Origin: Paenibacillus herberti
GTDB taxonomy: Bacteria; Bacillota; Bacilli; Paenibacillales; Paenibacillaceae
DNA length: 64,000 nucleotides
NCBI RefSeq assembly: GCF_002233675.1
Contig: NZ_NMUQ01000001.1
Span: 568,680-632,679 of the forward strand
Reading direction: 5' to 3'
Positions 43,586-52,709 of this stretch are shown here, one piece after another. Each line of letters begins with the position of its first letter. Position 1 is the first letter of the stretch. Both the position numbers and the translations under genes were made by a program. The notes under the pieces were generated by a model. That model worked only from the letters and a program-made list of their open reading frames with translations. It did not search any database and was not told where the DNA came from.

Positions 43586-44692
43586 GTGCGAATCGTACTG
43601 ACCGGCGGTGGTACGGGAGGCCATATTTATCCCGCCCTGGCCGTAGGCAAGCAACTGCAGCAGGAGGACGTCCGTACGGAGCTTCTTTACATCGGCACGT
43701 CAAAGGGGCTGGAAAGTCGCATCGTGCCGGAGGCGGGTCTGCGTTTTGAGGCGGTGGAAATTACCGGCTTCCGGCGAAAGCTTTCCATGGACAATTTGTG
43801 GACCGTCATGCGCTTCTTTCAGGGCGTTCGCCGCTCCAAGGAGCTGCTCAAGGAATTCAAGCCGGATGCTGTTGTCGGAACCGGCGGTTACGTATGCGGC
43901 CCTGTTGTGTACGCCGCGGCCAAGCTTGGTATACCGACGTTAGTGCATGAGCAGAACGTTGTGCCAGGATTGACGAACAAGTTTTTGGCCCGCTATGCGG
44001 ATAGTGTTGCGGTCAGCTTTGAATCGTCGATGCCGCATTTCGGCAAGGCGAAGCGTACCATCTATGCCGGTAATCCATGCGCCTCACCAGTCGTCAAAGC
44101 GAGCCGCAGCAAAGGTTACGCCTCGCTTGGGCTGCCGGAGGGAAGCCGGGTTGTGCTCGTCGTCGGGGGCAGCCGCGGCGCCAAGGCGATCAATGATTCT
44201 ATGATCGAGATGGCGCCATCTGCTGCCGCATCCAAAAGTACTTATTTCATTTTTGTTACCGGAGAGAGCTATTATGAGCGGACTAGCGGCCTGATTAAGG
44301 AGCGCGTGTCTGGTGTTAACAATCATCTGCATGTGCTGCCTTACGTACACAATATGCCGGAGGTGCTGGCCGCTTCCACACTCGTCGTTGGCCGCGCCGG
44401 CGCTTCGTCGCTTGCCGAGTTTACGGCGCTCGGGCTGCCTTCTATTCTCATCCCGTCGCCAAATGTGACGAATAATCACCAAGAGGCCAATGCGCGCAGT
44501 CTTATGGACGTAGGGGCGGCTGAAATGGTGCTGGAGAGCGAACTCAGCGGTGCCCTCCTTATGGAGCGTATCGATACTATATTGCAGGATAGCGGCAGGC
44601 TGCAGGGGATGAAGGAGGCTTCGCGTAAGCTCGGCATGCCGAGCTCTGCGAGTATTCTGACGGGCGAGCTGCGCCGGTTGGCCGGCAGGTAG
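43586..44692 (+). CDS. murG: Lipid II synthase MurG
   Basis: A 368-residue membrane-associated glycosyltransferase that adds GlcNAc from UDP-GlcNAc to lipid I. The GTG at 43586 is preceded by GAGGTGA, part of which is the spoVE stop region. N-terminal GGGTGGHIYPALAV, then VGTGGYVCGPVV, HEQNVVPG, GGSRGAKAIND and the C-terminal GRAGASSLAEFTALGLPSIL are MurG signatures. A much longer open frame beginning at 42692 in another phase of spoVE is a read-through artefact. Confidence 0.96.
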   Translation: MRIVLTGGGTGGHIYPALAVGKQLQQEDVRTELLYIGTSKGLESRIVPEAGLRFEAVEITGFRRKLSMDNLWTVMRFFQGVRRSKELLKEFKPDAVVGTGGYVCGPVVYAAAKLGIPTLVHEQNVVPGLTNKFLARYADSVAVSFESSMPHFGKAKRTIYAGNPCASPVVKASRSKGYASLGLPEGSRVVLVVGGSRGAKAINDSMIEMAPSAAASKSTYFIFVTGESYYERTSGLIKERVSGVNNHLHVLPYVHNMPEVLAASTLVVGRAGASSLAEFTALGLPSILIPSPNVTNNHQEANARSLMDVGAAEMVLESELSGALLMERIDTILQDSGRLQGMKEASRKLGMPSSASILTGELRRLAGR

Positions 44693-44818
44693 ACGCAGCC
44701 AGGCAAGGCCATGGGCAGCTGTCACCACAGCGTTAGGCTGGGCATAGGATACTGCATAATCGTGTCCGTCAGCTTGAGGGCGGCCGGTTACCTTTCCCCA
44801 AAGGGAAAGAGGCATTCA

Positions 44819-44838
44819 CCGGAGCTTCGCGGCTCCGG
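44819..44838 (+). repeat. Hairpin between murG and murB
   Basis: CCGGAGC pairs with GCTCCGG around a short loop, with no T run. The 200-bp murG-murB gap has no other recognisable element. Confidence 0.4.
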
Positions 44839-44893
44839 GCCGCAGCTTGACTGTGCCAGCCTGCCGCACCGCGAAATTTAAGGAGGAACAACC

Positions 44894-45805
44894 ATGAATT
44901 CATGGATGGCAGAGCTGGAGAGGGCCAATGTTGGCGAGATCCGGCAGGATGTGCCGCTTGCCAGGTATACGACCTGGAGAATCGGCGGTCCAGCTGATGT
45001 CCTGATCATTCCAACAGGCAAGCAGGAGCTGATCCTGACGATGTCGATTCTGCATCGCAGCGGCGTCCCTTGGACAATCATCGGCAAAGGCTCCAATATG
45101 CTGGTGAGTGACAAAGGAATTCGCGGAGTCGTCATCAAGGCGGGAGATGCTCTGGATTATGTGGAGTTCGACGGCACGCAGCTGCGTGCTGGCGCCGCCT
45201 ATTCCATCATCAAGCTGACGGTCATGGCCGGCAAGCAAGGACTGACTGGTTTGGAATTCGCCGGGGGAATTCCAGGCACGGTCGGAGGAGCCGTCTATAT
45301 GAATGCGGGTGCCCACGGGTCCGACGTATCGCGAATATTTAAATCAGCCGAAATTGTGCTGGAGACAGGGGAATTGGTGACATGGGGGCCGGAGGAGATG
45401 GCGTTCAGCTATCGCCATTCTCGGCTGCAGGAGGAAGGCAGCAGAGGTGTTGTGCTGGAAGCGGTGCTAGAGCTGCACAATGGCGACCGCAAAGAGATCG
45501 CGGCTGCACTTGCAACGCATAAAGAGCGGCGCAGACGCACTCAGCCGCTGCAACAGCCTAGCTGTGGTAGCGTGTTCCGTAACCCTCCGGGCAATTATGC
45601 CGCTAAGCTGGTGGAAGAGAGCGGGCTCAAGGGCTTTTCCATCGGTGGAGCGCAGGTTTCAACCATGCATGCCAATTTCATTGTTAACACCGGGCAGGCG
45701 ACGGCTGAAGACGTCCTCACCCTGATCGCCCATATCCGCAGCACGGTCAAGAACCGTACGGGAATTGAACTGATGCCCGAAGTATTGGTGGTGGGTGAGC
45801 GGTAA
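44894..45805 (+). CDS. murB: UDP-N-acetylenolpyruvoylglucosamine reductase
   Basis: A 303-residue FAD enzyme that reduces UDP-GlcNAc-enolpyruvate to UDP-MurNAc with NADPH. It is of the shorter Gram-positive type. FAD-binding region IGKGSNMLVSDKGIRG, then GLEFAGGIPGTVGGAVYMNA, FSYRHSRLQ and SCGSVFRNPPGNYA with the catalytic serine. AAGGAGG precedes the ATG. It is directly followed by murA, so the two committed steps to UDP-MurNAc are encoded side by side. Confidence 0.96.
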   Translation: MNSWMAELERANVGEIRQDVPLARYTTWRIGGPADVLIIPTGKQELILTMSILHRSGVPWTIIGKGSNMLVSDKGIRGVVIKAGDALDYVEFDGTQLRAGAAYSIIKLTVMAGKQGLTGLEFAGGIPGTVGGAVYMNAGAHGSDVSRIFKSAEIVLETGELVTWGPEEMAFSYRHSRLQEEGSRGVVLEAVLELHNGDRKEIAAALATHKERRRRTQPLQQPSCGSVFRNPPGNYAAKLVEESGLKGFSIGGAQVSTMHANFIVNTGQATAEDVLTLIAHIRSTVKNRTGIELMPEVLVVGER

Positions 45806-45820
45806 CTTGGAGGTGTAGGT

Positions 45821-47104
45821 TTGGACAAATTGGTGATTGAAGGCGGGCAACCTCTCTCAGGAACCATTGCTATCCAAGGGGCGAAAAACGCGGCCCTGCC
45901 AATTTTGGCAGCGAGCGTGCTCGCCTGCGGCACAGTTACTCTTGAATCCGTGCCGCAGCTGCTCGATATAGAAGTTATGCTTCAGATTTTGCGGGAGCTT
46001 GGCTGCCGCGCGGATCATGACAAAGAGACGGTCACGCTCAACACCGCGACCGCGTATCACGCCCATATCCCGGAGAAGCTGATGCGCCAGATGCGCTCTT
46101 CGATCTTCCTCATGGGGCCGCTGCTGGCTCGCTTCGGCGAGGTTCATATTTATCAACCGGGCGGCTGCGCCATCGGTGAGCGCAAAATCGACCTTCATCT
46201 TGAAGGGCTTCGCGCGCTTGGCGCCGAATTGGAAGAGTACGGAGATCGCATTTCCTGCACGGCCGACAAGCTGATTGGTGCGGATATCCATCTGAGCTTC
46301 CCGAGCGTAGGAGCGACGGAAAATATTATGATGGCTGCTGCTCTTGCTGAGGGACGCACGACGATCGTAGGCGCGGCTCGCGAGCCGGAAATTCAGGATC
46401 TGCAAAACTTTCTGAACGCGATGGGCGCTCGTATTATGGGGGCGGGCACGGATACGATTACGATTGACGGGGTAGAATCCCTTAATCCTTGCGATTATCG
46501 CGTCATTCCTGACCGTATCGTGGCCGGCACGATTATGGTAGCGGCTGCAGCAACGAAGGGTAGAGTCACGCTCACTAATACGCGTCCGGCGCATCTATCC
46601 TCCTTGATCCATGTCCTTCGCCGCGCGGGTGTTGGAGTAGGTGTTGACGGAGACAGTATTACGGTGGGCGCTGCCGCAAGGCCGAGGTCGATTGAGCGGA
46701 TTGTCACCTCGCCATACCCCGCGTTTCCGACGGATTTGCAGTCACAGGTGATGGTGCTGCTTACTCTTGCCGACGGCGTGAGCGTGATGAAGGAGACGAT
46801 TTTTGAAGGGCGCTTCAAACATGTGGATGAGCTGAGCCGGATGGGTGCCGATATTCGAGTCGATCTGAACGCCGCGATCATCAAAGGGGTTCCGCGTCTC
46901 TATGGGGCGACCGTAGAAGCAACGGATCTTCGTGCTGGCGCAGCGCTCGTCATCGCTGGACTTGCCGCGCATGGCCGGACGGTCGTTGAGCAAGTGCATC
47001 ACATCGATCGCGGTTATGACAGCATCGAGACCATGTTATGCCGGCTGGGCGCTCGTATCGCCCGCAGCGCTCCTGTCCCGGACAATGGAGCGGTACCGGG
47101 CTAA
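45821..47104 (+). CDS. murA: UDP-N-acetylglucosamine 1-carboxyvinyltransferase
   Basis: A 427-residue enzyme transferring enolpyruvate from PEP to UDP-GlcNAc, the first committed step of peptidoglycan synthesis and the fosfomycin target. The active-site cysteine is present near residue 116 in PGGCAIGERKIDLH. GAKNAALPILAAS near the N-terminus carries the catalytic Lys-Asn pair. TTG start at 45821 after TTGGAGGTG. In B. subtilis murA genes lie outside the dcw cluster, so its place here between murB and divIB is a lineage trait. Confidence 0.95.
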   Translation: MDKLVIEGGQPLSGTIAIQGAKNAALPILAASVLACGTVTLESVPQLLDIEVMLQILRELGCRADHDKETVTLNTATAYHAHIPEKLMRQMRSSIFLMGPLLARFGEVHIYQPGGCAIGERKIDLHLEGLRALGAELEEYGDRISCTADKLIGADIHLSFPSVGATENIMMAAALAEGRTTIVGAAREPEIQDLQNFLNAMGARIMGAGTDTITIDGVESLNPCDYRVIPDRIVAGTIMVAAAATKGRVTLTNTRPAHLSSLIHVLRRAGVGVGVDGDSITVGAAARPRSIERIVTSPYPAFPTDLQSQVMVLLTLADGVSVMKETIFEGRFKHVDELSRMGADIRVDLNAAIIKGVPRLYGATVEATDLRAGAALVIAGLAAHGRTVVEQVHHIDRGYDSIETMLCRLGARIARSAPVPDNGAVPG

Positions 47105-47170
47105 AAATTAAATGGCCATATTTTGGAATATGCCCCCCAAGGACCTGCATCCGTTATTGATATGACGGCC

Positions 47171-47210
47171 CATCCCGCTGCCCTGTAAGGCCGGGATGAG
47201 CCTGTTTTTT
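47171..47210 (+). terminator. Terminator or attenuator between murA and divIB
   Basis: CATCCCG pairs with CGGGATG, extended by GGC/GCC outside, followed by six T. It would reduce transcription into divIB from upstream. Confidence 0.7.
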
Positions 47211-47229
47211 AGCAAGAGGAGGGACAAGC

Positions 47230-47994
47230 TTGTCCGAACTGATTCCGCTGCTGAAGGAGCCGCCGCCCAAAAAGCGTGGTAGCCGCAAGCTAATGCTCAT
47301 ACTGGTGCTTCTATTTCTTATTCTATTATCGATCTTGTTTTTCAATTCCAATATAAGCAAGGTTTCTGTCGTCACGATCGAGGGCGAGCAGTTCACCAAG
47401 GAGACTGACATCCGTAATGCCGCCAGCGTGCGACCCGGGGATGCTTTCTTCGGCACGATGGCGAGCACCGTAGAGCAGCGGATCGCTTCTCTTGGTTCAG
47501 TCAAGCAGGCTAAGGTGGAGAAGACTTTTCCCGGCCAAATACGAATTATCGTAAAGGAATATCCTGCTGTAGCTTTCGAGATGGATGACGCCGGACGGCT
47601 CAGCGCGATCTTGGCCAGCGGGACCATCATAGGAGCGGATACGGGCAGCGCTGTCGTGGACAAGCCGGTACTTTCGGGCTGGCGCAAGGATGACCCAATC
47701 AAGAAGAAGTTATGCCAGGCGCTGGCGGCAATTCCGGCGCAGGAGCTGAACCAGCTGTCAGAGATCAGTCCGTCCCCGACGGAATCGTATCCGGATCGCA
47801 TCCGCATTTACACCCGATCTGGCTTCGAGGTCATTACAGCCGCTTCTCTCTTGAAGGACAAGCTGCTTACGCTGAACTCCGTCGTGGAGGAGCGAGCCCC
47901 GGGACGCGTGACCTTGCTGCTTGCAGATACGTACTCTCCTTTCCAGACTGAATCGGAGGAAGGCGAGCAGAAAGAGGGTGCGGACGCTCCCTGA
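47230..47994 (+). CDS. divIB: Cell division protein DivIB/FtsQ
   Basis: A 254-residue bitopic membrane protein of the divisome. A cytoplasmic basic segment (PPPKKRGSRK), one transmembrane helix (LMLILVLLFLILLSILFF, about 20-38), a POTRA domain (SVVTIEGEQFTKETDIRNAA to IRIIVKEYPAVAFE) and a beta domain. It stabilises the FtsL-DivIC complex and helps control septal synthesis. TTG start after AGAGGAGGGA. It is separated from murA by a terminator-like hairpin. Confidence 0.9.
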   Translation: MSELIPLLKEPPPKKRGSRKLMLILVLLFLILLSILFFNSNISKVSVVTIEGEQFTKETDIRNAASVRPGDAFFGTMASTVEQRIASLGSVKQAKVEKTFPGQIRIIVKEYPAVAFEMDDAGRLSAILASGTIIGADTGSAVVDKPVLSGWRKDDPIKKKLCQALAAIPAQELNQLSEISPSPTESYPDRIRIYTRSGFEVITAASLLKDKLLTLNSVVEERAPGRVTLLLADTYSPFQTESEEGEQKEGADAP

Positions 47995-48209
47995 GAGGGG
48001 TTGCCGACGTTCCTCGCCCTTTTATTTCGTTTCAAATAATGGTAGAATTTAAGATATGCTTTTTTTCAATAGGCTGTTATTTATCCAATTGGGATAACTG
48101 CTTGCAAGGTCACATCAAAGTCCTTTTATTATAAGGGCGGAGAAGCTAGTTTTGCTTGTTCTCTCTCAATGCTGGGATGAATTACCTGGTGAAAAAAATG
48201 TTGAAAAAA

Positions 48210-48237
48210 GAGGGAAAATATCAACAGTGTGGAATAT
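48210..48237 (+). promoter_or_regulatory. Candidate sigma-H promoter of ftsAZ
   Basis: GAGGGAAA and GTGGAATAT are separated by 11 bp, close to the sigma-H consensus RAGGAWWW and RNNGAATWW. In B. subtilis a sigma-H promoter raises ftsAZ expression at sporulation onset. It lies about 75 bp before the ftsA start. The rest of the 316-bp divIB-ftsA gap shows only AT-rich sequence with weak sigma-A-like hexamers. Confidence 0.65.
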
Positions 48238-48310
48238 GTAGAACAGATTAATTTCCCGAATGCAGATAGAAATCGATATTATAGCGACCCGGAATGGAGG
48301 TGCCGCGGAA

Positions 48311-49552
48311 TTGAGCAGCAATGACATCATTGTCAGTTTGGACATCGGTACATCCAAGGTTCGAGTTATTATTGGTGAAGTGAACAACGGAGCCATTAAT
48401 ATAATTGGAGTTGGATCTGCCGACTCGGAAGGAATTCGCAAGGGAGCCATCGTTGATATTGACCAGACGGTCAAGTCGATCCGCAGCGCGGTAGAACACG
48501 CGGAACGCATGGTGGATATCGAAATTTCTGATGTGTACGTAGGTGTACAGGGTAATCATATCGCTTTACAGAGCAACCACGGCGTTGTCGCGGTGTCGAA
48601 TGAGGATCGCGAGATCGGAGACGAAGATATTGAGCGTGTCCTGCAGGCTGCTAAGGTAGTCGCTCTGCCGCCGGAACGCGAGATTGTCAATCTCGTTCCC
48701 AAACAGTTTTTAGTGGATGGATTAGAGGGCATCTCGGACCCGCGCGGTATGATTGGCGTGCGGCTAGAGGTGGAGGCTACCATCGTAACCGGAGCCAAGA
48801 CGGCCATACATAATTTAATTCGTTGTGTAGAGAAAGCTGGCCTGCACATTTCAGGCATCATTCTCATGTCGCTGGCTTCCGGCGTGATGTCTCTGAGCAA
48901 AGACGAGAAGTCGATGGGCACGGTTCTTGTTGATATCGGCGCGGGTTCTACGACGCTCGCTATCTTCGAAGATGGTGGCCTAGTAGCTTCCTCGACGTTG
49001 CCGGTAGGCGGAGAATTCGTAACCAACGACATCTCCTACGGACTGCGCACACAAACGGAGCAGGCTGAGAAAATCAAGCTCAAATACGGCTGCGCATCCG
49101 TGTCGGATTCTGCCGAAGATCAGCGGTTTAAGATTACGCGGCTTGGCTCCAACGTGGAGAAGGAATTTTCCCAGGTGGACTTGGCCAACATTATTGAACC
49201 GCGTATGTCTGAGATCTTCTACCTGATCCGTCAGGAAGTGCGTCGGCTTGGATATGGCAGCAAAGTTCAAGGCTATGTACTTACAGGAGGCTCCGTCAAT
49301 CTGCCGGGCACCCTTACCGTAGCTCAGCATGAGCTTGAATCATCGGTGCGGATTGCCGTACCGGACTTCATCGGCGTGCGTGATCCGGCATTCGGCAGCG
49401 GTGTCGGCATGATCCAGTACGTTAGCAAGCACATGACGATTCACAGCTCGGGAGCGGTCAAGAAGCAGGCAAGCCGCAAGACGGGAACCGCAGCCCCCGC
49501 TAAACCCGGCATGATTGAACGAATCAAGAATATGTTCAGTGAATTCATCTGA
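48311..49552 (+). CDS. ftsA: Cell division protein FtsA
   Basis: A 413-residue actin-like ATPase that anchors FtsZ to the membrane. The TTG at 48311, eight bases after GGAGGTG, gives the conventional start [20 protein letters not shown]; an ATG at 48260 would add 17 residues without a binding site. Phosphate loops DIGTSK and [12 protein letters not shown], the adenosine motif TGGSVNLPG, and a C-terminal amphipathic helix [12 protein letters not shown] for membrane attachment are visible. ftsZ follows after 14 bp. Confidence 0.96.
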   Translation: MSSNDIIVSLDIGTSKVRVIIGEVNNGAINIIGVGSADSEGIRKGAIVDIDQTVKSIRSAVEHAERMVDIEISDVYVGVQGNHIALQSNHGVVAVSNEDREIGDEDIERVLQAAKVVALPPEREIVNLVPKQFLVDGLEGISDPRGMIGVRLEVEATIVTGAKTAIHNLIRCVEKAGLHISGIILMSLASGVMSLSKDEKSMGTVLVDIGAGSTTLAIFEDGGLVASSTLPVGGEFVTNDISYGLRTQTEQAEKIKLKYGCASVSDSAEDQRFKITRLGSNVEKEFSQVDLANIIEPRMSEIFYLIRQEVRRLGYGSKVQGYVLTGGSVNLPGTLTVAQHELESSVRIAVPDFIGVRDPAFGSGVGMIQYVSKHMTIHSSGAVKKQASRKTGTAAPAKPGMIERIKNMFSEFI

Positions 49553-49566
49553 TCGGGGGAAATAGA

Positions 49567-50682
49567 ATGTTGGAGTTCGATATTGACCTAGAACAACTGG
49601 CACAAATTAAAGTCATCGGTGTCGGGGGCGGCGGCAGCAATGCGGTGAACCGGATGATCGACAACGGCGTCAAGGGAGTAGAGTTCATTACGGTGAACAC
49701 GGATGCCCAGGCGCTGCATCTCGCCAAGTCGGAGCATAAGCTCCAAATCGGGGACAAGCTAACGCGTGGTCTCGGTGCGGGTGCCAATCCTGATGTCGGC
49801 AAAAAAGCTGCTGAAGAGTCCCGCGACCTCGTCGCCAGCACGCTCAAGGGCGCTGACATGGTATTCGTCACGGCAGGCATGGGCGGCGGTACCGGAACGG
49901 GAGCAGCTCCAGTTATCGCTGAGATTGCCCGCGAATGCGGCGCTCTGACGGTAGGTGTCGTAACCCGGCCGTTCACCTTTGAAGGCCGCAAGCGCTCCAA
50001 CCAAGCAGAGCTTGGCATCGAAGCGCTTAAGGAAAAAGTCGACACGCTTATCATCATTCCTAATGATCGTTTGCTGGAAATTGTCGACAAAAAGACGCCG
50101 ATGCTTGAAGCATTCCGCGAAGCCGACAATGTACTGCGTCAAGCGGTTCAGGGCATTTCCGACCTGATCGCCGTACCCGGCTTGATCAACCTTGACTTCG
50201 CTGACGTTAAGACGATTATGACCGAGCGCGGTTCCGCGCTGATGGGCATCGGTATCGCCACTGGCGAGAACCGTGCTGCTGAAGCCGCCCGCAAGGCGAT
50301 TCAAAGCCCACTTCTGGAGACATCCATCGACGGCGCTCGCGGTGTTATCATGAACATCACCGGCGGCGCGAATCTTTCGCTGTACGAGGTCAATGAAGCG
50401 GCTGAGATCGTAATCGAAGCTTCCGACCCTGAAGTGAATATGATTTTCGGTGCGATCATCGACGAGGATCTGAAGGATGAGATTAAGGTTACGGTCATCG
50501 CTACCGGCTTCGAGCACAAGGCAGCCCCAGTGCCGATGCGCCGTCCGACCGCTCAATCCTCTGCTCCTGAGGCTCCAGAGCAGCGCCAGCCGGCTGCAAC
50601 TCCGAAGCCGTTCAACAATTCTTCCAGCGACCAGCTGGAGATTCCAGCTTTCCTCCGCAATCGCCCGCGCGGCGACCGCTAG
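49567..50682 (+). CDS. ftsZ: Cell division protein FtsZ
   Basis: A 371-residue tubulin-like GTPase that forms the Z ring. N-terminal [18 protein letters not shown], tubulin signature [13 protein letters not shown] near residue 104, synergy-loop region [11 protein letters not shown], a Gln/Pro/Ala-rich linker and the conserved C-terminal peptide [10 protein letters not shown] that binds FtsA and SepF. ATG after GGGGAAATAG. A terminator ends the dcw cluster after this gene. Confidence 0.97.
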   Translation: MLEFDIDLEQLAQIKVIGVGGGGSNAVNRMIDNGVKGVEFITVNTDAQALHLAKSEHKLQIGDKLTRGLGAGANPDVGKKAAEESRDLVASTLKGADMVFVTAGMGGGTGTGAAPVIAEIARECGALTVGVVTRPFTFEGRKRSNQAELGIEALKEKVDTLIIIPNDRLLEIVDKKTPMLEAFREADNVLRQAVQGISDLIAVPGLINLDFADVKTIMTERGSALMGIGIATGENRAAEAARKAIQSPLLETSIDGARGVIMNITGGANLSLYEVNEAAEIVIEASDPEVNMIFGAIIDEDLKDEIKVTVIATGFEHKAAPVPMRRPTAQSSAPEAPEQRQPAATPKPFNNSSSDQLEIPAFLRNRPRGDR

Positions 50683-50721
50683 ATGAAGGCTCGCAAGTCC
50701 TAGTTCTCATATCTATTCCAG

Positions 50722-50757
50722 AACCGCCTTTCCCTTCAGGGAGAGGCGGTTTTTTCC
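50722..50757 (+). terminator. Terminator of the dcw cluster
   Basis: AACCGCCT pairs with AGGCGGTT, with an inner CCCT-TC-AGGG stem, followed by T-rich sequence. Confidence 0.9.
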
Positions 50758-50810
50758 TTTTTTCGAGCCCCCGGCTATCGACAAAAATAGAGCGCTTTGA
50801 GCGGCAGGTT

Positions 50811-50843
50811 TAGACAGACATTGAGCCTGTGGCGAACTATACT
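50811..50843 (+). promoter_or_regulatory. Candidate Spo0A-controlled promoter of spoIIG
   Basis: TAGACA (50811-50816) and TATACT (50838-50843) lie 21 bp apart, an overlong spacing similar to the known 22-bp spacing of the B. subtilis spoIIG promoter. Possible 0A boxes: TGGCGAA (50830-50836, full match to TGNCGAA), TGTCTAA on the minus strand over the -35, and TGTCGAT on the minus strand near 50778. Confidence 0.5.
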
Positions 50844-50899
50844 GAGTTCATTCGTTCTCCGGGTATGCTCGAACAGCGAATAGAGGAAGGTGAGCCTCG

Positions 50900-51826
50900 C
50901 TGGCCGTATATGTTGACGTGCTATTTTTGAGAGAGATGCTCGTAGACGGCTCTATGCTGCTGCTGACAGCCTGGATTCGGGGAGTGAGGGCCAGACCGCT
51001 GCGCGTGCTGGCTGCGGCTGCGATTGGAGCCGTGTACGTTGTGCTGATGCTGTTTCCGCCGTTGTCTTTTCTTTTCACCGTAGTTGTTAAGGTGGCAATC
51101 TCTTTTGCCATGCTGCTGGTAGCTTTCGGCTTTCAGGATACCCGCAGCTTTCTGCGTTATATCGGAGCTTTTTATGCGGTCAATTTCGTTGCGGCAGGGG
51201 CTGTACTCGGTATCCATTATTTGCTTCTTTCTGGATCGGACGAGGTATGGAACACGATGCGCTTTTTGCAGAACGGAATTTCGACTGAGCTGGAAATGGG
51301 GGCCTGGTTCGTCATCTGTGTCGTCTGCATCGGCTTGTACTTGTTAAAATCTGTCGTTGCCGGCCGCAGGCAAAAGGAACTTGTCCTTACTCATCTGGCT
51401 GAAGTTACGATCATTATTGGAGAAAGCGAATATCACTGCATCGGACTGGTAGATACGGGCAACCAGCTGTACGACCCGCTGTCGCGTACGCCTGTGATGG
51501 TTATGGAAGCTTCACTTTGGGAGGACGATATTCCTCCGGGATGGATGAAGGGAATTCGCGAGTGTCAGGTGGATCGGCTCGTGTCTGGTCTCGGAGAGGA
51601 CGAGTTCAAGTGGCAGGATCGCATTCGTCTGGTCCCTTACCGAGGAATCAACAAGGGAACCCAGTTCATGCTGGCGATCAAGCCGGATGGTGTAGTTATT
51701 GAAAGAGAAGGGATTCGCAGTGAATCCAGTAAAGTTTTGATCGGGCTCGATGGCGGCAAGCTGGTCGCGGACGGTTCGTACCGCGCAATTATACATCCCT
51801 CCCTGGTAGAGAACCGGGCGGGCTGA
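50900..51826 (+). CDS. spoIIGA: Sigma-E processing peptidase SpoIIGA
   Basis: A 308-residue membrane aspartic protease that cleaves pro-sigma-E in the mother cell after a forespore signal. Five transmembrane helices fill residues 1-155. The catalytic motif is LVDTGNQLYDPLS near 190. The start is unusual: the family N-terminus (AVYVDVLFLREMLVDGS) requires initiation at CTG 50900, which has AAGGTGAG five bases upstream, whereas the next start-like codon, GTG 50918, would cut into the first helix and has no site. It is followed by sigE, as in other spore formers. Confidence 0.92.
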   Translation: MAVYVDVLFLREMLVDGSMLLLTAWIRGVRARPLRVLAAAAIGAVYVVLMLFPPLSFLFTVVVKVAISFAMLLVAFGFQDTRSFLRYIGAFYAVNFVAAGAVLGIHYLLLSGSDEVWNTMRFLQNGISTELEMGAWFVICVVCIGLYLLKSVVAGRRQKELVLTHLAEVTIIIGESEYHCIGLVDTGNQLYDPLSRTPVMVMEASLWEDDIPPGWMKGIRECQVDRLVSGLGEDEFKWQDRIRLVPYRGINKGTQFMLAIKPDGVVIEREGIRSESSKVLIGLDGGKLVADGSYRAIIHPSLVENRAG

Positions 51827-51854
51827 ACGATCTTGAATCGAGGAGATGGATCCC

Positions 51855-52577
51855 ATGATGGTGAAGCTGCGCTTAAATTTTCAATTGTATTATTATCGGT
51901 TGTTGTTCCTGCTTGGTCTCAAAAGTCAGGAAATCTACTATATCGGTGGCAGCGAGGCGCTGCCTCCCCCTCTTACCCGCGAGGAAGAGGAGTATCTGCT
52001 AGAGCGGCTGCCCTCCGGCGACAGCGCGATTCGCGCGATGCTGATCGAGCGAAATCTGCGGCTCGTCGTTTATATCGCGCGTAAGTTTGAGAACACTGGC
52101 ATCCACATCGAGGATCTGGTGTCGATTGGTGCGATCGGCTTAATCAAGGCGGTCAACACCTTTGATCCCGAGAAAAAGATCAAGCTGGCCACGTACGCCT
52201 CGCGCTGCATCGAGAACGAGATTCTAATGTTCCTGCGCCGCAATAGCAAAACTCGCACAGAGGTGTCATTCGACGAGCCGCTTAATATCGACTGGGACGG
52301 CAATGAGCTGCTGCTCTCCGATGTGCTAGGAACCGAGAATGATACGATTTATCGTAATATCGAGGAGCAGGTCGACCGCAAACTGCTGCATAAAGCGCTC
52401 GACAAATTAACCGAGCGGGAGCGGATCATCATGGAGCTTCGCTTCGGGCTGGCCGACGGAGAAGAGAAAACCCAGAAGGATGTCGCGGATCAGCTGGGTA
52501 TCTCGCAGTCCTACATTTCCCGTTTGGAAAAGAGGATCATCAAGCGGCTCCGCAAGGAGTTCAATAAGATGGTGTGA
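51855..52577 (+). CDS. sigE: RNA polymerase sporulation sigma factor SigE (precursor)
   Basis: A 240-residue sigma-70 family factor for early mother-cell genes. ATG at 51855 is nine bases after GAGGAG; the ATG at 51846 directly abuts that site. The N-terminal hydrophobic pro-sequence (about residues 1-28, [17 protein letters not shown]) is removed by SpoIIGA. Region 2 ([34 protein letters not shown]) and region 4 ([20 protein letters not shown]) closely match B. subtilis SigE. Here sigG does not follow; a terminator and an accessory block do. Confidence 0.97.
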   Translation: MMVKLRLNFQLYYYRLLFLLGLKSQEIYYIGGSEALPPPLTREEEEYLLERLPSGDSAIRAMLIERNLRLVVYIARKFENTGIHIEDLVSIGAIGLIKAVNTFDPEKKIKLATYASRCIENEILMFLRRNSKTRTEVSFDEPLNIDWDGNELLLSDVLGTENDTIYRNIEEQVDRKLLHKALDKLTERERIIMELRFGLADGEEKTQKDVADQLGISQSYISRLEKRIIKRLRKEFNKMV

Positions 52578-52608
52578 GGCATCACGCAAGGCACACCGAA
52601 ATCGACAA

Positions 52609-52657
52609 GAGACGCATGCTGAGTTCCCTAAACCGGGAATCAGTTGCGTCTCTTTTA
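52609..52657. terminator. Terminator after sigE
   Basis: GAGACGCA and TGCGTCTC form the outer arms, TTCCC and GGGAA the inner ones, followed by TTTTA. It lies between sigE and the convergent FAD-enzyme gene. Confidence 0.82.
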
Positions 52658-52709
52658 TTTCCGAGTCTATCTGTGAGGTCGGCTAATCTCGGCACGAACG
52701 AACGCGGAA

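Noticed and set aside
42692-44692. 666-codon plus-strand frame ending as MurG
   Set aside because: Its first half is spoVE read in another phase. MurG starts at GTG 43586 after a good ribosome binding site.
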